DNA from: Blasia pusilla
Lineage: Eukaryota > Marchantiophyta > Marchantiopsida > Blasiales
Reading direction: 5' to 3'
Length of the DNA stretch: 64,000 nucleotides
NCBI GenBank assembly: GCA_050084515.1
Contig: CM114272.1
Span: forward strand, 35,588,001-35,652,000
Of the stretch, positions 59,282 through 64,000 are shown one piece after another. Position 1 is the stretch's first letter, and each line of letters opens with the position of its first letter. The notes below the pieces were generated by a model, which had not been told where the DNA came from, did not search any database, and was given only the letters and a program-made list of their open reading frames with translations. Both the position numbers and the translations under genes were made by a program.

Positions 59282-59945
59282 TCAAAACACCTCCTCTAGA
59301 TTTCGCTCATGCTCCTCAACCATGATGCTAAAGACTACGATGTCATCAATATGATACCTAGCAAAATCTAGACCAGCCAAGATCTTATCCATGACCCTCT
59401 GAAACTCAGTCGGGGCGTTCTTTAACCCAAATGGTAAGAACCGCCATTGGTACAAACAATCCTTCCCGTGAGGATCAATGCCCCAAAATGCAGTCTTCTG
59501 CTTGTCCTCCAATCTGATAGGCAGTTCATGGTATCCGGCTCGCAAATCCAATGAATTGAAAATCTTTGCATGACCAATCACATCAAAGATCTCCTCAAGG
59601 GTGGGTATGGCATACCTATCGGACTTCGTATGCCGATTGATAGGTCGGTAATCCCCACACATCGGCCTATCTGTCCAGTTGCCATGCACATCCTTCTTGG
59701 CGGGCATGACAATGGCAGATACATACTCCCTATGCGACATCTCCACTAGTCCTGCTCCAACCAAGTCCTGGCTCCTACTCTGAAATAGAGCCCTCTCCAT
59801 ATCACTGTACCTGTAGGGTCGTCGGAAGATTGGCGTACCACTCGACAACTCAATGCGGATCCCCATTCCCTTCAGCGTACCCAAATCCTCCATGTTAAAC
59901 GCAAAGCAACTCCTATAACTCTTGAGGAACTTATGTATTCAGCGC
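59282..59945 (-). pseudogene. gypsy reverse transcriptase
   Basis: An uninterrupted 203-codon frame (59893-59282) preceded by FLKSYRSCFAF. It copies element RNA into DNA. Visible blocks: SAIVMPAKKD, MCGDYRPIN, YAIPTLEEIFDVIGHAKIFN, SLDLRAGYHELPI, KTAFWGIDPHGKDCLYQWRF, LPFGLKNAPTEFQRVMD and the catalytic HIDDIVVF. The catalytic box is normally Y/F-x-D-D; here the aromatic is His, likely a mutation. It follows the methyltransferase after about 120 poorly conserved residues that include two stops. It is the best-preserved frame of the element. Confidence 0.9.
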
Positions 59946-60319
59946 CGCTCTCCTCCTATCAACTTAGGGCCCATATCTGGCTCCCAAGTCTCCATCGTGA
60001 CTACAGTAGGACTCTCCGGCGCGGATATCGATGGTTGCTATGGTGCAACCCCGTCTCGAACAACAACACTTGACCGCTCTCCTGCAACCAATTGCAAATT
60101 CTGATCTCCTCCACATGTAGTGCCCTAAACGATGCTTGATATTGTGGCTATCATCTCTTGGCGTACCTGCAAAACATCCCAAGAAGTCCAAGGGTGTCTC
60201 TCTTGATCTCCCCTGGTGTGTCCATCTCCTCCGGTCTCGCCCCCAGCCACTGTCTCCACCGTCTCGGTAGGCATGGGGCTCACCAACGCAACCGCTGTGA
60301 TCTGTCGCGATCTCATCCG

Positions 60320-61480
60320 ACACTACTCAGCCACTCCCAAGTTGAAGATCCATGTCAAACAGTTCAGGTCCATCGCCTGACCCAAGACATGGCGTCGTGA
60401 TGCCTCTGATACTGAGGGGACTGCCGTCACTCCTGGGGAAAATCCCATCGCTCGCTCTCTCTCGTTGGCGTTGGGCTTCACCAACCTCGGAACCTGGTCA
60501 TCCCAAACCAAGCCGGGACCGGCCTCCTTGTATGCATAAGAAGCGGGAAAACTCACAAACATGGGAAAGGTTGCCCGCGGCCTGCCTACCCTATTGACCA
60601 CAGTCAACGGTGGTCGATCATTGTGCCTCTCATTGTGATCGACGACCTGGATCCAGAATGGAATCCACTAACAAATGGGAGGGGCGCTCGACTCTCGCAT
60701 ACGCCCTCTGTAACACTGCATGAGGCACCAAGTTGGTCCACCATAGACGCGGGCGATGGGCTCTAGAACCTACACTCGCCACATCCAAGAACACTGTTGG
60801 GCCGATCCAGGCACGCACCTGATGAGCACTCGTCACTACTCGTGACCTGGAGTCTCCTAAGATAGGCACATTCTCCAGAATGTAGGCTGGAGAACGAGAT
60901 TGGTGCTCCTGCAACTGCCGTAAGACCCTCAACATCTCCCAAAACAACCAGGATCGAGTATCAGCCAACCGGCTGCCTCGTCCAACACTCAATTGGCCCT
61001 GACATGGCCAACCAGAAATGACCAAATCAATGGTCCCTACCTGCTCGAAGTCCTACGCCCCCAACAACGAAATATCCCTCGGTAGGGAACTCTGGTATCC
61101 CTATACCGCGGATGCAAACAATAAGTCGGGAAAACGTAGGTAACTGCACCACATGTCGTAGTGAGATGCGCCTCGCAACATCATCACTCCCCACAAACAG
61201 GTACTATTGTACTCGCACTCCTGCGTGCAAAACAACAGCTAACCCGGTGCTAATCCCTCCAAAGAGATCTAACACTCGAATACCCTCCTCCGGGGTATAC
61301 CACACAATGGGTGTGGTATCCAAGGGTGTCATTGTAGCATTCCCTCCTACCTCGGGTTCCTCAGACCCGTCATGCTCTGGTGCAAACGCCTCCCTCCACG
61401 CGATTTGCACGTGCTCATTTTCCAATCGTCAAAGCTCCTCAATCGAGCCCCAGCGGCACCTCTCCTCCACGGAATGATGA
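60320..61480 (-). pseudogene. Cytosine-5 DNA methyltransferase domain inside the gypsy pol
   Basis: It would transfer a methyl group from S-adenosylmethionine to C5 of cytosine. Motif I: VLDLFGGISTGLAVVLHAG (about 61255). Motif II-III region: YLFVGSDDVARRISLRHVV. Motif IV: LVISGWPCQG with the catalytic Cys (60996-61013). Motif VI: YILENVPILG, ENV at 60867-60875. Motif VIII: VGSRAHRPRLWWTNL (about 60765). After a target-recognition-like stretch come motif IX ERERAMGF and motif X VLGQAMDLNCLTWI (about 60350). The order I-X is the normal, unpermuted one. The H-R-x-R-x-x-W-x-N form of VIII resembles DNMT3/DRM-type enzymes, while PCQG is DNMT1- or bacterial-like, so class is open. Frameshifts near 61440, 61140 and 60660 and several stops inactivate this copy. 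Confidence 0.9.
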
Positions 61481-62430
61481 TGCTACCATAACACTCTTCT
61501 CCATAGAAATGTCAAGAACGGGAGTATCCTCAGCATGGACATGTCCCTCAATCAAATCACTAGGCCAAGTGATGGCAGTGCTAAATGCTGCTAAGGTCGC
61601 CATCTCTCCTGGCCGTTGCTCGATCACTACAAATGTGAATCGAACGGGTAATGAGCTAAGGCGCCCATCACCTGACTGCCATCTTGGTCTATAGGACGCT
61701 GACTCTTCCCAGTAATCCAGGGAAAACCCCATCAGGTATAACACTGCTCCACCAACCAAGACGTTGTAGGACTGTGCATTAGTCACTATCGCCTTGGCTC
61801 GCACCACGGACTCATCTATAGGATGTCCCCGGTGAATCCTTACCACGACCTCTTGTCGGGTGATATATTGTGTGGTACTCGATCCACCCAAGGATGTCTG
61901 TATCCAGAATGGACAACGCTCCACATCGGCTCTCGTCAAGCCCAATCCTCTGAATGATGCTTTCCCCAACATCAAGGGTTGCGCTCCTCAATCCAACAAG
62001 ACGCCCTACGGGCTAAAAGCTCTACCTCCAAGACTCACCAACTCGAAGACCTCTCCTCGGTTATCCAGCAACACAACACTAGGAGAAGCCATGGCACGCT
62101 CTATCGCGGGTCTAGCGGGCATCTCTACCATCCTAGCAGTCGCAGCCTGCCATGAATCTAACATGGACGGCTTGAACATCTGCTCCAAGGGCAGGTCCAT
62201 CACCTCCTCTGCAATCACCTCTGAACGTGATGCAGGAACTCCAAATCCATGCTCACATAGCATAGTGGCCAACCGAAAAGCCTCGGCGGGCGTACCCCCC
62301 AACCTCATAACATCGGAAGCAGAAAATAAAGGAGCGTGGTACATAATGGTGGCCGCCCCCAACAAAGTGCTCGACTCATGCCCCTCTTGAGCATCAACAA
62401 TAAGAGTCGTTGCACTTGCTTCTCCCATCG
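61481..62430 (-). pseudogene. gypsy aspartic protease and linker
   Basis: Reading through stops: GEVFELVSLGGRAF, a TAG, then GVLLD, a TGA (61990-61988), then GAQPLMLGKASFRGLGL. The retropepsin active site D-[S/T]-G thus has its Ser codon changed from TCA to TGA. CPFWIQTSLGGSST and a hydrophobic YNVLVGGAVLYLMGFSLDYW follow, the flap and C-terminal part. Downstream in the same frame a ~70-residue linker leads to the methyltransferase. The 140 codons before the active site are the gag-protease linker. Confidence 0.7.
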
Positions 62431-62970
62431 CCCTCCGTGCCTACACACCAACAACATCACCAACTCTCCAAGAACTCTGATGAGGACCCATCGATGGGGT
62501 CCTCATTGCCTTAGACAACATGAAAGACTGGGAAGCCTAGTCTGTTTCCTGGCTTCCCCTCGCTGTGGATCCAACTCTGCGGCTGCTCCACGCGTCACAA
62601 CTACGGCGGCCTCCATCTGGGAAACCCCGCACATCCAACCAGGATCCTCCATATCTCTGGCTGCTCCATATGATGTAGATGCCACGGATCCGGCATCGAG
62701 TAATTTCAATGCCATAGCGGCAATCTGCTCCTGTAGTTGATGTATCTGAGCAGCCATCCTAGCCTCACGCCCAGCATCTCCCTTGACGCATCTAGGTGGT
62801 AGGACTCTACCTCCTCCACGGGCAGCTCCACCACCCTGTCGGGAAACTCCAGCTCTTCGTCCCCCAACGAGACCACCTCGTGCATGATCTCTAGGCCCAC
62901 CCGCACTGGCTACTTGCTCTAGTGCTCTCTCTGGCCCTCGGTCTGGACGTAACTCATGATGTAAACTGAA

Positions 62971-63012
62971 ACACCTGTCGCGTGTATGGCCATACCTCTG
63001 ACAATAGTCACA
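62971..63012 (-). other. Gag CCHC zinc knuckle (canonical)
   Basis: C-DY-C-QRYG-H-TRDR-C, an exact C-x2-C-x4-H-x4-C nucleocapsid knuckle that binds element RNA. Confidence 0.9.
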
Positions 63013-63081
63013 CTGATAACCTCCTGGTGCAGCACCATCTCCTCCTCCATGCTAAGGCACACGTCCATGATCCTGACGAGT

Positions 63082-63120
63082 GCAATCTTGCTCATGATGG
63101 GCTCCTCCACATGACCAACA
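63082..63120 (-). other. Gag zinc knuckle (variant)
   Basis: C-WS-C-GGAHHEQD-C, one residue shorter than the canonical knuckle (C-x2-C-x3/4-H-x3/4-C). It lies about 23 residues before the canonical one. Confidence 0.6.
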
Positions 63121-64000
63121 AGTAATAGTAGGCGGCTGCTGTTGAGCCGCATATGAAGGCGCATGTCTCTGTGGCACGGCCTCCCGGTATCCTCCGTGAG
63201 CTCGTAGTGCCACAGTCGACCTATCTCGGAGTCCACGTTGCTACAAAGGTAGTGCAGACAATCGTGACTGCTCTCGCCCAGAACCCATGGTGGCTACGCT
63301 CTCCTCCGCCATGTTGCGCTCAATGTTTTCGGCGGTCCTGAACACATCTCTCAACGTAGGGGAGGTGTTCATAAGAAGCATCCCCTCCCGCACGCGTGTC
63401 CGCAGGGTCCGGTCCAACATCGCGTACCATGACTGGATAGCCTGAGCCTCTGTCACCCCATGAGTGACGTTGATCAATCGGCGCAAGCAAGTGTAAGCCT
63501 CAAGCAAACTCTCACCGGGCGCCTATGGAAGTCATGGATGCTCCGCAACTTCTCCGTCCGTACCCCCTTGTAGCTCGCCCTCAACTTAGCAAAGAACTCA
63601 ACCACGTGGTTGAGCCTGGGACGAACCCGACTAGACGGTGCAACTGCTCCAGTGCGAGTGACCCCTCCTAAAACATCACTAGTGGAAGAGGGAGTAGTCT
63701 CTCCTGACTCCTCCTCCTTATCTGGGAATGGCTTCGTCCATGACACATAATGTGGGTCATAGTAGAGCCTTCACGCCTCGATCTCACATGCATGTCTCTA
63801 AGAGAACTCATGGTAATCGTCCATGGGCGCCCCCTCTAAATGCTGGAACAAACCGTTCCATGCTATAAACGGGTTGAACTCTCTAGAGTTCCTGGCCCAT
63901 TGGGAGTCGCATCAACTCCTAAACTCTACTATGAAATCGTGCAACTCAATCGTGTCTACTGCACCTGAAAACCTACGCGGTCCTCTACCCTGATCGTCCA

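Larger units (their letters stand above)
58751..64000 (-). mobile_element. Ty3/gypsy element carrying a DNA methyltransferase (gag to RNase H), continues past window
   Basis: Read from the right edge: gag with zinc knuckles, aspartic protease, cytosine-5 DNA methyltransferase, reverse transcriptase, RNase H. Protease, the last third of the methyltransferase, RT and RNase H lie in the same reading frame. The rest of the methyltransferase is displaced by three frameshifts that together return to that frame, consistent with one ancestral gag-pol reading frame running through it. The element is cut at 58751, where RNase H sequence joins the reversed 3' end of an integrase-PHD copy. Integrase is missing on this strand. 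The 5' LTR lies beyond 64000. Confidence 0.85.
62431..64000 (-). pseudogene. gypsy gag with two zinc knuckles, runs off the window
   Basis: The 5'-most part visible (64000-63530) reads RRFSGAVDTIELHDF, FNPFIAWNGLFQHLEG, YYDPHYVSWTKPFPDKEEE and LNHVVEFFAKLRASYKGVRT, with several stops. A frameshift near 63515 leads to LLEAYTCLRRLINVTHGVTE and AIQSWYAMLDRTLRTRVREG, typical retrotransposon gag helices. Then come two Cys-His knuckles and a coiled coil (AAQIHQLQEQIAAMALKLLD, about 62750). Gag would package element RNA. The start codon and 5' LTR are outside the window. Confidence 0.75.

Noticed and set aside
60320-61480. Bacterial restriction-modification methyltransferase from contamination
   Set aside because: The domain is framed by gypsy protease and RT in a shared ancestral frame, decayed like its neighbours, and surrounded by plant repeats.

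Overview
The window looks like repeat-dominated nuclear DNA of a land plant or other streptophyte. The reasons are Ty1/copia and Ty3/gypsy LTR retroelements, a plant-type primer-binding site (TGGTATYAGAGC), hAT and Helitron remnants, hAT-type MITEs with 8-bp target duplications, tandem arrays with a period near 180 bp, canonical GT-AG introns and a PHD block like that of plant EDM2. I cannot name the species. The retained families would suit a non-seed plant or charophyte better than a flowering plant, but that is inference. I found no convincing intact housekeeping gene, no tRNA or rRNA gene and no CRISPR array. Nearly every coding stretch carries stops or frameshifts.

Layout. 0-2.1 kb: 3' end of a Ty3/gypsy element (integrase, then a C-terminal PHD finger, then LTR). 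2.1-3.6 kb: degenerate tandem array split by a hAT MITE. 5.4-8.8 kb: GC-rich MITE-like repeats, a kinase-like pseudogene and a RING-like remnant. 8.9-11.6 kb: ~180-bp tandem array interrupted by a solo LTR. 13.1-14.7 kb: internally deleted copia element with both LTRs. 14.9-18.7 kb: rearranged hAT transposase pieces with an LTR between them. 19.4-20.7 kb: MITEs, one nested in another with exact duplications. 21.5-28.3 and 32.0-34.7 kb: two CpG-retaining, unrecognised stretches with local duplications and a perfect hairpin. 36.9-37.7 kb: hAT fragment and LTR core with a long (GA)n. 41.1-46.2 kb (minus): intron-containing transposase-like pseudogene with C2H2 finger, AT-hook and PIP-box, preceded by EDM2-like PHD fingers. 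47-49.6 kb: copia RNase H split by a 1.3-kb solo LTR. 51.5-53.0 kb: a multi-exon gene of unknown function. 53.4-53.6 kb: a cluster of TGACTCA sites. 53.7-55.8 kb (minus): copia element lacking its reverse transcriptase. 56.1-57.0 kb: Helitron helicase fragment. 57.7-58.6 kb: second integrase-PHD copy. 58.75-64.0 kb (minus): Ty3/gypsy element carrying a complete set of cytosine-5 DNA methyltransferase motifs between protease and reverse transcriptase.

The most interesting object is the Ty3/gypsy family at the two ends of the window. Read together, the pieces suggest gag - protease - DNA methyltransferase - RT - RNase H - integrase - PHD finger: one element coding both a DNA-methylation writer and a candidate histone reader. 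The methyltransferase half and the PHD half lie in opposite orientations and meet at about 58.75 kb, so their origin from a single element is inferred, not shown. Retroelement-borne cytosine methyltransferases have been reported from charophytes and dinoflagellates. Both copies here are decayed, and several of their stops fit C-to-T change.
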